Assembly: GCA_947426305.1 (NCBI GenBank)
Contig: CANEDP010000004.1
Span: forward strand, 66,067 to 101,867
DNA from: an uncultured Clostridia bacterium
GTDB lineage: Bacteria; Bacillota; Clostridia; TANB77; CAG-508
DNA: 35,801 nt
Direction: 5' to 3'
Both the position numbers and the translations under genes were made by a program. Positions 1-8,922 of this stretch are shown one piece after another. Numbering within the stretch: the first letter of the stretch is position 1; every line of letters begins with the position of its first letter. The notes under the pieces were generated by a model. The model was not told the origin of the DNA. It worked only from the letters and a program-made list of their open reading frames with translations, and searched no databases.

Positions 1-1366
1 GTTGAATATATTCTTCTTTTTTCTTTTCTTCGATTTCTAATAATTTTATTTTATCTCTTAGCTCATCATCTTTTAGATTTCTAGCTTGTTTCAAGTCTTT
101 TATATCCTTAATTAAACGAGCAGAATCTTGATAAATCTTCATCACAAAATCATCCATAATATTTTTTTGAATTTCACTTTCAATCTTTTCAAATAATCCT
201 AAATATTCAAATAAATGAAACTTCTTTAAAAATTCATTTTTCGGAATTTTTCGCTCAGTTTCAGGGTCGTACACATAAATATTATTGATAGCACGATATA
301 AGATAAATTCTACTGGTAAGTCTTCCGTCATCCATTCTTGATCAAAAAACACAAATTTTCCTTCTATTAAAAACGTATTTTCAAATACTAAATCAATATA
401 CCCACATTTAACAATACTTAAATTGTCTGACTTTTCGCAATCTTTTGCAAAATTTGTTTTTATGAATGCAAACCATTTTTCAATCAATTCATAGGCTTCT
501 TCTATTTTTCCATTATGGATTGTTTCTAAAATAACTTGGTAAAAATTGGGCTTAGCAATATAAGGAGAAATAATTTTCCCATTTTCTTCACGATCCAAGA
601 TTTCAAAACCATGTTCTTTCAAATCTTGAATATTCTTTTTCATATTTTCAATATGTTTTTGAGATTCTGGATTCGTGGATTCTTTTACAACATAATCCTG
701 ATAGACTTTGGTACACAATCTAAATTCTTTTTTCCTTGCATGATTAAAACTTGCAAATTGAATCTTGGTTTTAGGATTGATTTCAATCAAATACGAATTG
801 GCAAAACTCTTGAATTCTCCAGATTTTGTAATCTGTTTCAAGGCTTTTAATTCATCAAATACAAGCATAGCATTTTCGTCATAAAGATTGCGATTCATCA
901 ATTTAGAATGATGATATTCTGGCAAATAATCATCAGAAAATAGGACATTGACAATATCATACTGAGGCAATGGATAGAAAAATTTATAATTTGAAAATCC
1001 TTCTTTTTTCAGAAAATGCTCTATCTCACTTTTACTAAGCAATTCGGAATTTTCTTCGCAAATTGACCTAAAATCATCAGCCCCTGCAAAATTGGCTATG
1101 CCAAAGCGATTGTTCATAAACAGCAAAATTGTTCCGTCTGGTTTCAAATATTGTTTGGCGATTTTCAAATTTCCAATTTTATCTTTCACAAGAATATAAT
1201 CAAATTTTTCGGTTAGATTTTGTGCATTTTCATCAATAATCGTCCAACTATCTTTAGCAATTTTTCTCCAATCTTCTCCAATTGCCAAAATTTTGGCATT
1301 TTCTTTAAAATCATACCAACTAATGCAATTTGCTTCTATGCTTTTCAAAGCATTGTTTTCTTCCAT
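1..1366 (-). CDS. Degenerate methyltransferase + kinase-like protein (3' end outside window)
   Basis: The frame is open from an ATG at 1366 to the window edge (455 codons, no stop), with a good ribosome site (AAAGGGG) just upstream. Residues 1-200 align by eye with the neighbouring methyltransferase: they share KPDGTILL/KPDGKILM, a FAGA(P/D) segment, a YPLPxY segment, FSD, and a GEFKSFANSYLIE/GVFDVFANSFMVE boundary. However, the SAM-binding loop is lost: the neighbour's VLEIGAGMGAVT is ILAIGEDWRKIA here. Residues about 200-400 look like a kinase-type fold, with GYIDLVFENTF followed by FVFFDQEW, similar to a catalytic D..N loop and a metal-binding D. From about residue 420 a charged heptad-like helix (KQARNLKDDELRDKIKLLE) begins and runs off the edge. 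Methyltransferase + kinase + coiled coil is the order of WbdD-type chain-terminating proteins. The function is inferred; no substrate can be named. Confidence 0.7.
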   Translation of the reverse strand, partial: MEENNALKSIEANCISWYDFKENAKILAIGEDWRKIAKDSWTIIDENAQNLTEKFDYILVKDKIGNLKIAKQYLKPDGTILLFMNNRFGIANFAGADDFRSICEENSELLSKSEIEHFLKKEGFSNYKFFYPLPQYDIVNVLFSDDYLPEYHHSKLMNRNLYDENAMLVFDELKALKQITKSGEFKSFANSYLIEINPKTKIQFASFNHARKKEFRLCTKVYQDYVVKESTNPESQKHIENMKKNIQDLKEHGFEILDREENGKIISPYIAKPNFYQVILETIHNGKIEEAYELIEKWFAFIKTNFAKDCEKSDNLSIVKCGYIDLVFENTFLIEGKFVFFDQEWMTEDLPVEFILYRAINNIYVYDPETERKIPKNEFLKKFHLFEYLGLFEKIESEIQKNIMDDFVMKIYQDSARLIKDIKDLKQARNLKDDELRDKIKLLEIEEKKKEEYIQ

Positions 1367-1379
1367 TCACATTTCCCCT

Positions 1380-2357
1380 TTACCATTTTTTATCATAAAA
1401 TTTCCTTGCATTTTCTGAGATTCCTACTAACTTCGCCTTTTCAAGATTGACTTTTGTTTTGATTTTTTTGCTTGACGCTTCTACCATAAACGAGTTGGCA
1501 AACACATCAAATACACCATTTTTGATTGTTTCGCAATATGCCTTTTTTTCATCAAATTGGATTTCAGTTCCTTCATAATAATAAACATTGTAATTTTGAA
1601 TCGTATTTTCATTAGGCATATGTTCATCGGAAAAAATTATATTGGGCAGTTTGTAATCTGGAAGTGGATAGTAAAATTTCGTGTGTTTTAGTCCCACTTG
1701 AGCAAGCATTTCCTTTAATTCCTGTTTTCCAAATGTCTGGACACTTTCTTTATTCGCATAACCCATAATTCCATCGTATTTGATATTGGTGTGGTCTTCT
1801 GGTGCTCCTGCAAAATACTTCATTCCTAATTTGTTTTCAATCGCCATTAAAATTTTTCCGTCTGGCTTTAGAAATTGCTTAATTTGTTTCAAAAAATCGA
1901 AAAAAGGCTTCTTCGAATTCGTATAAATTGGCGCATATTCAAAAACACCAATCAGCGTAATATAATCAAATTTTTCGCTAAACTGCACATCATTCAAATT
2001 TGCAACAATGATTTCTAAATTTTCTCGCGATTTGTTACGATTGGCAATTGCTGTTGCACGTTGTTTGGAAAGTTCGACACAAGTCACTTTTTTGGCTTTT
2101 TCGCAAAGTACACTTGTTACCGCCCCCATTCCAGCTCCAATTTCAAGTACAGAAGCATTTTCTTTCAATGGATACCAATTCAAAATATTTTTTCTAATTT
2201 CCGTCAAATGGTAAAAAACGGGCCAACGAATATCGCTTTCAAAAATTTTGTCAAACTCTGGCTCCGCATATTTTTCTGTATAATCCAATATTTCCTTTTC
2301 GATTGTTCCATCTGAATATAAATCCGAACCCTTATAAAAATCTAGGTTAAATTTCAT
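1380..2357 (-). CDS. SAM-dependent methyltransferase of polysaccharide operon
   Basis: A 325-residue class I methyltransferase. It has motif I VLEIGAGMGAVT (about residues 69-80), an acidic end of strand 2 (VTCVELSK), motif II-like region EIIVANLNDVQF and FDYITLIGVFEYA. The remainder (YPLPDYKLPNIIFSDEHMP and FDVFANSFMVEA) is shared with the next gene, so the two are tandem paralogues. This copy stops about where the kinase-like half begins in the paralogue, so it has the intact methyltransferase but no kinase. The start has AAAGGGGACATAAT before ATG. It lies 14 bases after wzt and 13 bases before the next gene, in one operon. A likely role is modifying the exported glycan, perhaps its non-reducing end; this is inference from context. 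Confidence 0.8.
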   Translation of the reverse strand: MKFNLDFYKGSDLYSDGTIEKEILDYTEKYAEPEFDKIFESDIRWPVFYHLTEIRKNILNWYPLKENASVLEIGAGMGAVTSVLCEKAKKVTCVELSKQRATAIANRNKSRENLEIIVANLNDVQFSEKFDYITLIGVFEYAPIYTNSKKPFFDFLKQIKQFLKPDGKILMAIENKLGMKYFAGAPEDHTNIKYDGIMGYANKESVQTFGKQELKEMLAQVGLKHTKFYYPLPDYKLPNIIFSDEHMPNENTIQNYNVYYYEGTEIQFDEKKAYCETIKNGVFDVFANSFMVEASSKKIKTKVNLEKAKLVGISENARKFYDKKW

Positions 2358-2371
2358 ATTATGTCCCCTTT

Positions 2372-3652
2372 TTACATTTTTTGATACGTGATTTTGCTAT
2401 CTAAATCAAACATTGCAACACATTCTCGGTCACTCACAACCTCCACAAATAGCACATCATATCTTCTTTGATACACCATCAATTCCCCATTCATGCTGTA
2501 TTTTGTACAGCCAAGAGAAATCGTATACTTATTTGGCGCAAGTGGCACTTTTTGTTCAAATTCGACTAAAATTTTGTCGCCTTTTTTATATTTTCCAGTT
2601 GCCATTCGATACACAATTGTGTTCGTTCCGCAAAGTTCCATTCCTTTAATATCCTTAAAAGTCAAGGCAAAAATCGGATCCTCAATATCTTCATTCACTT
2701 GAACTTTCATCTTAATCGATACTTTTTCATTGTTATTGACAGAAAGTGCATACTTTCCATTGCAATCGAAAATTCCGTAATCATAAATATCCACTTGATT
2801 TTCGCCATAAACCAAATGCTCCTCATTGTACTCAAAATGACTTTTCCAATTTTCTTCCCTATTTTCTGACGAAACCTCGGTAACTTCGCTCGTTTCGTCC
2901 GTCTCTTCTTCGGAATCTAAGCCCACCATTATCTTTTTATATTTGTCAACTCCAGTTTTGACGTCTCCATCAAAAATTTTTCTTCCATTTTCCAAAATGA
3001 CCGTTCTTGTGCAATTTCTCAAAATATCTCCAACACTATGGCTTACAAAAAGAATCGTCTTCCCTTCTTTTTTAAACTGTTCAAATTTCTTAAAACACTT
3101 CAGTTGAAACGCCATATCCCCAACCGACAAAACCTCGTCAACAATAAGCACTTCTGGCTCAACATTAATCGCACATGCAAACGCCAAACGTGCAAACATA
3201 CCAGACGAATACGTTTTTACTGGTTGGTATAAATGTTCTCCAATATCAGCAAAATCAATAATTTGCTGTTTTTTCTCTTCAATTTGCTCATTTGTCAAGC
3301 CCATTACTTGTCCATGCTGATAAATATTTTCAATTCCCGTCAAATCTGGATTAAACGCGGTTCCAAGTTCTAGCAAAGAACTCACTTTTCCATTCACTTC
3401 AATACTACCTGAAGTTGGCACAACAACCCCTGTTATCATTTTCAAAAGAGTGGATTTTCCTGCTCCGTTTTTTCCTAAAATGCCCAAAACTTCGCCTTTT
3501 TTTACTTCCAAATTAAAATTATCCATTGCTTTAAACGTGCCATGTTTATGGACCAAATTAGGAAAAATTGCCTCCATTAATCGGTCTTTTTTGCGAGCAA
3601 ACATTTTATATTCTTTTACCAAATTCGTTATTTTTATGACAGTTTCACTCAT
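2372..3652 (-). CDS. wzt: ABC transporter ATPase for polysaccharide export, Wzt type
   Basis: A 426-residue nucleotide-binding protein. Walker A is GILGKNGAGKST (about residue 57), the signature is YSSGMFARLAF, Walker B is VLIVDEVLSVGD, and the switch His is in LFVSHS. After residue about 250 comes an acidic linker and then a C-terminal beta-rich domain (HLVYGENQVDIYDYGIFD ... FALTFKDIKGMELCGTNT) typical of the Wzt_C carbohydrate-binding domain. In O9a-type exporters that domain recognises the modified chain end. The start lies one base after the GT2 stop codon (3654), so translation is probably coupled. It works with the Wzm permease at 4795-5584. The C-terminal domain and the adjacent methyltransferase pair together suggest terminator-dependent export. 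Confidence 0.93.
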   Translation of the reverse strand: MSETVIKITNLVKEYKMFARKKDRLMEAIFPNLVHKHGTFKAMDNFNLEVKKGEVLGILGKNGAGKSTLLKMITGVVVPTSGSIEVNGKVSSLLELGTAFNPDLTGIENIYQHGQVMGLTNEQIEEKKQQIIDFADIGEHLYQPVKTYSSGMFARLAFACAINVEPEVLIVDEVLSVGDMAFQLKCFKKFEQFKKEGKTILFVSHSVGDILRNCTRTVILENGRKIFDGDVKTGVDKYKKIMVGLDSEEETDETSEVTEVSSENREENWKSHFEYNEEHLVYGENQVDIYDYGIFDCNGKYALSVNNNEKVSIKMKVQVNEDIEDPIFALTFKDIKGMELCGTNTIVYRMATGKYKKGDKILVEFEQKVPLAPNKYTISLGCTKYSMNGELMVYQRRYDVLFVEVVSDRECVAMFDLDSKITYQKM

Positions 3653-3653
3653 A

Positions 3654-4628
3654 CTATTTGTTCTTCCATCCTTTCTTCCAAGAAAATAGTGGTTTTGCCA
3701 AACATGGAAAATTTAAAATCAAATCATTTTGAAATGCATAACTAAATTTTTCATACTTGTATAATTTCCAAAACAATTTCTGATTTTTGAAATTTACCTT
3801 CTTTACTTTTTTCAAATTTTCAAAATATGGATAACACAATTTGTTTAAATTTGCTAAATCCTCATCTCCAAAAACATCTTGATTCTGCAAAATCGTTTTA
3901 AAATGATCCAGTTTTACCTCAATAAACAAATCTCGCATCTGCTTAAAATCCTTAATTTCGTCGGATTTTCTCTTCGAACCAATTCTGTTATCCATATGTT
4001 GCCTATATTTCACAAGTGGCTCATCAACATACGCCATTTTTCCAAATTTACTAACCACCAAAGCCGTCCAATAATCATGCAAAATGTATTTCGATTTCTC
4101 TGGCAAAGGCAAAATTTTCTCCAGCCATTTTGATTTCACAAGCATCGTACTTCCCGTTATGTAATTATTCAAATATAAACTCTCAAAATTATTATACTTT
4201 CTAACCTTTTTCTCAAACCCCTTCAAACGCCAATACGACTGATTTAAAACTTCCAAATCTTCGCTAACAACTTGTAAATTGGTATAAACCAAATCGCTAT
4301 CTGTCTGATTCATTTTATCAACCGACTTCTGAATTTTGTCTTTTTGCCAAATATCATCTTGATCCGCAAACATAAAACACTCATTCTCCACTTTCTTCAT
4401 CAAAAACTCAAAATTTCTCGTTGACCCCACATTTTTATTCTGCAAAAACACAACAACACGCGAATCTTTTGCCACATATTCATTCAAAATTTCACGTGTA
4501 GCATCTGTTGACATATCATCTGAAATCAGCAATCGAAAATCCCCATAAGACTGTTCCAAAATACTATCTATTTGTTCCCTCAAATACTTTTCACCATTAT
4601 AAGTAGCCATCAAAACATCAATCTTCAC
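3654..4628 (-). CDS. Family 2 glycosyltransferase, rhamnosyltransferase-like
   Basis: 324 residues if started at GTG 4628. The protein opens with VKIDVLMATYNGEKYLREQI, the usual GT-A beginning, followed by LLISDDMSTDATREIL (nucleotide-sugar binding) and the DXD-type MFADQDDIWQKDK. A later HDYWTALV segment is typical of this GT2 subgroup. The reading frame stays open upstream to 4853, but those 75 codons run through a GC-rich repeat block and look nothing like a glycosyltransferase. A GGGAGG ribosome site sits 11 bases before GTG 4628, so I chose that start. The C-terminal 100 residues are Lys/Phe-rich and probably membrane-associated. It lies between wzm and wzt, and probably adds a rhamnose or similar sugar to the exported chain. 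Confidence 0.85.
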   Translation of the reverse strand: MKIDVLMATYNGEKYLREQIDSILEQSYGDFRLLISDDMSTDATREILNEYVAKDSRVVVFLQNKNVGSTRNFEFLMKKVENECFMFADQDDIWQKDKIQKSVDKMNQTDSDLVYTNLQVVSEDLEVLNQSYWRLKGFEKKVRKYNNFESLYLNNYITGSTMLVKSKWLEKILPLPEKSKYILHDYWTALVVSKFGKMAYVDEPLVKYRQHMDNRIGSKRKSDEIKDFKQMRDLFIEVKLDHFKTILQNQDVFGDEDLANLNKLCYPYFENLKKVKKVNFKNQKLFWKLYKYEKFSYAFQNDLILNFPCLAKPLFSWKKGWKNK

Positions 4629-4794
4629 TTTTACAAAATCCTCCCTCGCGCGCTCATCGCGCGGCGCAAAAACAGATTTTACCACCCAATCCGGCAGCCA
4701 TTGTCCCTCTGACCGAAGAGCGGGAGTCAAGAGGGCAGCGCCCTTTGCGGGGATTTTTAAGGGGCAGAACCCCTTAAAGCCCCAGCGAGATCCC
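4629..4794 (-). repeat. GC-rich hairpin block between wzm and the glycosyltransferase
   Basis: About 165 bases, far richer in G+C than the surroundings, with no recognisable protein. On the minus strand it contains several short perfect inverted repeats: TTAAGGGG-ttctg-CCCCTTAA, AGGGC-gct-GCCCT and CGCGC-gatga-GCGCG. It fills the gap exactly between the wzm stop (4795) and the glycosyltransferase ribosome site. It looks like an inserted interspersed repeat or folded RNA element rather than native spacer. Confidence 0.6.
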
Positions 4795-5584
4795 CTACAA
4801 TACATCCGCAAAATCTTTTTTATTTTTCTTAAAAACAGAATTTCCCCAAACAAACATCAAAATAGTAATCACCCAAAATACAATTGTATACAATCCATTA
4901 TGTTCCGTAACAATCGTCGAACTCGAAATAAACGCCTGTCTAAATCCCTCCACCAAATACGTAAACGGAAACGCCTTAAACAAAATGCAAATTGCCCCTT
5001 GTATCATATCCAAATTCCAAACAATTGGCGTAAACCACATACACAACTGAATCACAATATTCAACAACTGCGAAAAATCAGGCACAACCGTCGTAAGAGC
5101 TGACGTAAAACGTGTCAAAGCAATAATAAAACATAAAGCACAAAACACAATATAAACAATCATCAGCAAATTCGGAAAATACCCGGAACGCAACACCTGC
5201 CATCGTTGCAATATAAATCAAAAACAAGCCAATAAAACTAGAAGACGTAATCGATATCACTGGTATAATATCCACTGGAAACACCACTTTTTTCACCAAA
5301 TAACTATAATTTCGAATCGAATTACTACTCGTTAAAATCGCATCACTACAAAACATCCACATTCCCATGCCCGGCAAAAACCACACAACATATGGAAATT
5401 TACCTGAACTTCCTGTTTTTAGAATGTATTGAAACACAATCACATACGTTATCATAAAAACAAACGGCTGAGCAAATCCCCAAATCGTTCCTAAACTCGT
5501 GTTAGCAAAACGATTTCGAAAATCGTTTTTGCCAAGTTGCATAGCTAATTTCCTATTCTGATAAAGCATTTTTAAGAAATCCAT
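4795..5584 (-). CDS. wzm: ABC-2 permease for polysaccharide export, Wzm type, read through a +1 frameshift
   Basis: The N-terminal half (from ATG 5584, MDFLKMLYQNRKLAMQLGKN, then TSLGTIWGFAQPFVFMITYV) and the C-terminal half (LLMIVYIVFCALCFIIALTR, VVPDFSQLLNIVIQLCMWFT, then PFTYLVEGFRQAF) are both clearly Wzm/TagG-like membrane permease. They lie in different frames. Skipping one C at codon 134 (UUC CGG G) gives ...GVAF-GYFPNLLMIV... and a protein of 262 residues, the normal family length with about six membrane helices. The CGG is the only in-frame CGG of the gene. The partner ATPase is wzt. Either the frame is corrected during translation, or this exporter is broken; its intact operon argues for the former. 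Confidence 0.85.
5183..5185 (-). other. In-frame CGG at +1 frameshift point (wzm)
   Basis: Codon 134 of wzm, context GCG UUC CGG GUA. Skipping the C gives UUC GGG UAU (F-G-Y) and restores the conserved C-terminal half. This is the only one of the seven sites whose preceding codon ends in C. Confidence 0.7.
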
Positions 5585-5597
5585 TTTTCCTTTCTCC

Positions 5598-7913
5598 TTA
5601 AAATTCTATAAATTTTATTTTCTTCAACAAATTCAATTTTCTTGATGAAATCAAATGATTATATTTTCCCTCTACTACTCTATAATTTTCAATTTCTCCA
5701 TTTAATCTTTCGATTTCTTTTCGATATTCCATTACCGTATCGTGATATTCTGTCAAACTTCGGTAGCAATTTTGAAGTTCGGTTTCGCGTTCTATGATTT
5801 CTTTGCTGTATTTTAGCATACTTTTGAACGCTTCTTTGTCAATTGGATTTTCCATTTTTCGCTCTTCTTTTAAGTATTGCTGATAAATTTCTCCATACTC
5901 TTCTGCCATTTCTTTGGAAGATTTTAAGTTTCCTAAATATTTTTTAATATTCGAGATTTTTTGTTCATAATCTTCTTCATTTTCAAAAATCGCATCTAAT
6001 TTTTTCAAAATAGCTTCAAATTCCACATTTCGGTCTAAAAGCCAGCCATATTCATACTTCGAAATTCGTTCTGACAAAGCACCATAATCAAGCGCCAATA
6101 CTGGAATTTCCGCCATTAAACTTTCCGTTAAGGTATAGGAATATGTTTCTGGCCAAATCGCCAATAAAACAACAAGGTCAATCTGATTTTCCTTCAATGT
6201 TTTCACAACGTCTTCACGATTATATTTTCCATGATAAATATAGTTTCCATTGGACTGATTCAACTCTTCTTCGCAAGTACTTCCAAATAAATGCACAACA
6301 TATTTACCATCTTCTCGATTTGCCTCTTCGATGAAATCCTTTAGGAAATCAACCCCTTTGATTTTGTTGATTCCACCCAAAAACGCAATATTCTTTTTGG
6401 CTTGTCCGCCATCTTTTTGATATTCATATTCTAATTTTTCAACACCATGTTCAATTGACTTAATATTCACATCTGGGAAATATTTTTGCACAATTTCCTT
6501 AGCAGAATCTGTTGGCGTAACCACTAATTCTGCATTTTTAAGCACTTGATGAGATAATTTTCTCCATTTTTCAATAAAATTGTCGTCCAAATTTTTTAAT
6601 TTCTTCAAGCATTTTGCACAATCACGTTTTTCATTATCCACGCAATATTTTTCATTATTTTCCAATAATACAAAGGTTGGACACACAAAATAAAAATCAT
6701 GCAAAGTAACCATATAAGGTATCTTCTTTTCTTGAATAATATCCATAATATCAAAATATTGATACATTAAATGATGAACATGAACAAAATCAACATTGAT
6801 AAAGTCAAACACTTTTTCCACTAATTTTTTATATTCATAATTGTGTGTCATAATATTTTCATAAGAAGTTACTTTGCCCAAAATGACTTCTGATACCCCA
6901 TTTTCAAAGAAAGAACGCACTCTGAATTTGCCATTTTCAGGATACAAAACGTGAAAATTCATTTGACTTCGCAAATGTTCAATCAAATCATAAATGTGTA
7001 GAACTGTTCCGCCGACTAATTTATTTTCCTTTTTCATAAATTCATGTGCAATAATTAAAATATTTTTTCTGTATTTATTATTAAGCGCATATTTGGCATT
7101 ATCTTGTATGTAAGAATAGGGATTTGTCATGCAAAGATGCGTATTCATCTCGAAATTTTGTGGATATTTTTTTTGCAAAATCTCCAAATGAGATTGAATA
7201 AATTCTTGTTTTTCTACTGAAAAAGATTGCGTTCCTTTGTGATAAATAAACGTATTATCACATAATAAATTGACAAAGCCACTTCGAATACAGCGATATG
7301 AAAAATCATTTTCTTCTCCATAGCCTTTTTCAAATGTAACATCATCAAAGAAACCCACTTTTTCGATGGCATTTCTTCGAATATACATACAAAATCCGTG
7401 CGCTGTCGTTAGTTCTGGATATTCGTTGAAACTGCATTCTTCCACACTTTTGGCATATTCTTCTAGACTAATGTAACTTGGTAAATCGTTCTCTTCCAAA
7501 AAATTCGGAATCGACGCCAAGGTCGCATTATTCGAAAGTGGCGTAACAGTTGCAACATTTTCCTGAATATAGGCTACTTTTTGCATTTTTTCGAGCCAAT
7601 TTGGAGTTACTTCTGTATCACTATTTAATAAAATGACATCATTTTGCGAACGTTTCATTCCCAAATTTACCGTTTTGACAAAGCCGTAATTTTCTTCGTT
7701 ATCAATTACACAAATATTTAAGCTCGGATTTTCTGATTCAAATTTTTTAAGCATTGGCAAAATCTTGTTATCTGGACTTTTATCATTGATAACAACTAAA
7801 GTATGCTGTTTCAAATTTGTATTTTCAATGACTGTTTCAATGCATTTTTTTGTATATTCGTAAGCATTGTATACAGGAATGATGATATCTACTTTTACTT
7901 CTTGTTTTTCCAT
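5598..7913 (-). CDS. Two-domain glycosyltransferase (GT2 + GT4) with C-terminal coiled coil
   Basis: 771 residues from ATG 7913 (ribosome site AAAGGTG just upstream; the frame is open to a GTG at 7928). Residues about 7-260 form a GT2 domain: VDIIIPVYNAYEYTKKCIE, VINDKSPDNK, then ILLNSDTEV as the DXD-like site and EKGYGEENDFSYR as the catalytic acid region. Residues about 285-690 form a GT-B/GT4 domain: ILIIAHEFMKKENKLVGGTV, VHVHHLMYQYFD, VTLHDFYFVCP, FLGGINKIKGVDFL and a sugar-nucleotide-binding WPETYSYTLTESLMAEIP. The last 80 residues are a charged helix (YRKEIERLNGEIENY). It may catalyse two successive sugar transfers while building the exported glycan. It lies 17 bases after rfbB and 13 before wzm. 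Confidence 0.88.
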   Translation of the reverse strand: MEKQEVKVDIIIPVYNAYEYTKKCIETVIENTNLKQHTLVVINDKSPDNKILPMLKKFESENPSLNICVIDNEENYGFVKTVNLGMKRSQNDVILLNSDTEVTPNWLEKMQKVAYIQENVATVTPLSNNATLASIPNFLEENDLPSYISLEEYAKSVEECSFNEYPELTTAHGFCMYIRRNAIEKVGFFDDVTFEKGYGEENDFSYRCIRSGFVNLLCDNTFIYHKGTQSFSVEKQEFIQSHLEILQKKYPQNFEMNTHLCMTNPYSYIQDNAKYALNNKYRKNILIIAHEFMKKENKLVGGTVLHIYDLIEHLRSQMNFHVLYPENGKFRVRSFFENGVSEVILGKVTSYENIMTHNYEYKKLVEKVFDFINVDFVHVHHLMYQYFDIMDIIQEKKIPYMVTLHDFYFVCPTFVLLENNEKYCVDNEKRDCAKCLKKLKNLDDNFIEKWRKLSHQVLKNAELVVTPTDSAKEIVQKYFPDVNIKSIEHGVEKLEYEYQKDGGQAKKNIAFLGGINKIKGVDFLKDFIEEANREDGKYVVHLFGSTCEEELNQSNGNYIYHGKYNREDVVKTLKENQIDLVVLLAIWPETYSYTLTESLMAEIPVLALDYGALSERISKYEYGWLLDRNVEFEAILKKLDAIFENEEDYEQKISNIKKYLGNLKSSKEMAEEYGEIYQQYLKEERKMENPIDKEAFKSMLKYSKEIIERETELQNCYRSLTEYHDTVMEYRKEIERLNGEIENYRVVEGKYNHLISSRKLNLLKKIKFIEF

Positions 7914-7930
7914 TGTTTCACCTTTCACTT

Positions 7931-8902
7931 TTATTTCATCAAATATTCAGGATGCGCCAAATACCAATCAATTGTTTTCACAATTCCGTCTTCGAATTTC
8001 GTTTTTGGAAGCCAACCTAATTCGTTGTGAATTTTGGTTGGGTCGATTGCATAACGATAATCATGCCCTTTTCTATCTTCTACAAAAGAAATTAAATCTT
8101 CCGATTTTCCTAATCGTTTCAAAATCAATTTTACGATTTCGATATTACGTTTTTCGTTATGTCCACCAATATTGTATCTTTCACCTTTTACACCTTCATG
8201 CAATACCAAATCAATTGCTTCGCAGTGATCTTCTACAAAAAGCCAATCACGAATGTTTAAGCCTTCTCCATAAACTGGCAATTTTTCGTCTTTCAAGGCT
8301 AGACTAATCATATGAGGAATTAATTTTTCATGATGTTGATAAGGCCCATAATTGTTCGAACAATTGGTTACACAAACATTCATTTTAAATGTTTCTGCAT
8401 ATGCCAAAGCAATCAAATCAGAAGATGCCTTTGAAGCAGAGTATGGGCTGTTTGGCTGAATTGGCGATGTTTCTGTGAAAAATCCTGTTTCTCCTAATGT
8501 TCCATAAACTTCATCTGTAGAAACATGAACAAAACGATTCTGGCTTCCTTCGCCCCAGAATTGTTTTACTGCTTCTAATAATGTATGGGTTCCAATCACA
8601 TTGGTTTCGGTAAAAATAAATGGATTTTTGATGCTATTATCCACATGTGATTCTGCCGCAAAATGCACAACTGCGTCAATATCGTATTTTTTATAAGTTT
8701 CCATAACGGTATCAAAATCACAAATATCGCCTTGTACGAATGTGATTTTGTCTTTGATATTGTTCAAATTTTCGATATTTCCTGCATAGGTTAGCTTATC
8801 GAAAATTACAAAATTGTATTTTCCTTCATATTTGTTTACCATAAGTTCTGCAAAATTCGCTCCAATGAAGCCTGCGGCTCCTGTTATCATAATATTTTTC
8901 AT
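7931..8902 (-). CDS. rfbB: dTDP-glucose 4,6-dehydratase
   Basis: 323 residues of the extended short-chain dehydrogenase family. NAD binding is by ITGAAGFIGANF at residue 6 and the catalytic pair is in YSASKASSD. VVHFAAESHVDNSI, HVSTDEVYG and NNYGPYQHHEKLIP are diagnostic of RmlB. It converts dTDP-glucose to dTDP-4-keto-6-deoxyglucose, step two of dTDP-L-rhamnose synthesis. The other three steps (rfbA, rfbC, rfbD) are encoded just upstream in the same operon, separated by two non-pathway genes. Confidence 0.97.
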   Translation of the reverse strand: MKNIMITGAAGFIGANFAELMVNKYEGKYNFVIFDKLTYAGNIENLNNIKDKITFVQGDICDFDTVMETYKKYDIDAVVHFAAESHVDNSIKNPFIFTETNVIGTHTLLEAVKQFWGEGSQNRFVHVSTDEVYGTLGETGFFTETSPIQPNSPYSASKASSDLIALAYAETFKMNVCVTNCSNNYGPYQHHEKLIPHMISLALKDEKLPVYGEGLNIRDWLFVEDHCEAIDLVLHEGVKGERYNIGGHNEKRNIEIVKLILKRLGKSEDLISFVEDRKGHDYRYAIDPTKIHNELGWLPKTKFEDGIVKTIDWYLAHPEYLMK

Positions 8903-8922
8903 TTTTCTTTTCCTTTCTTTAT

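Noticed and set aside
536..1450. Plus-strand ORFs opposite the methyltransferase genes
   Set aside because: They are Phe/Ile-rich mirror frames of minus-strand genes, with no ribosome sites or motifs.
4629..4853. A 75-codon N-terminal extension of the GT2 glycosyltransferase
   Set aside because: It translates the GC-rich repeat and the end of wzm, resembles no glycosyltransferase, and a ribosome site precedes GTG 4628.
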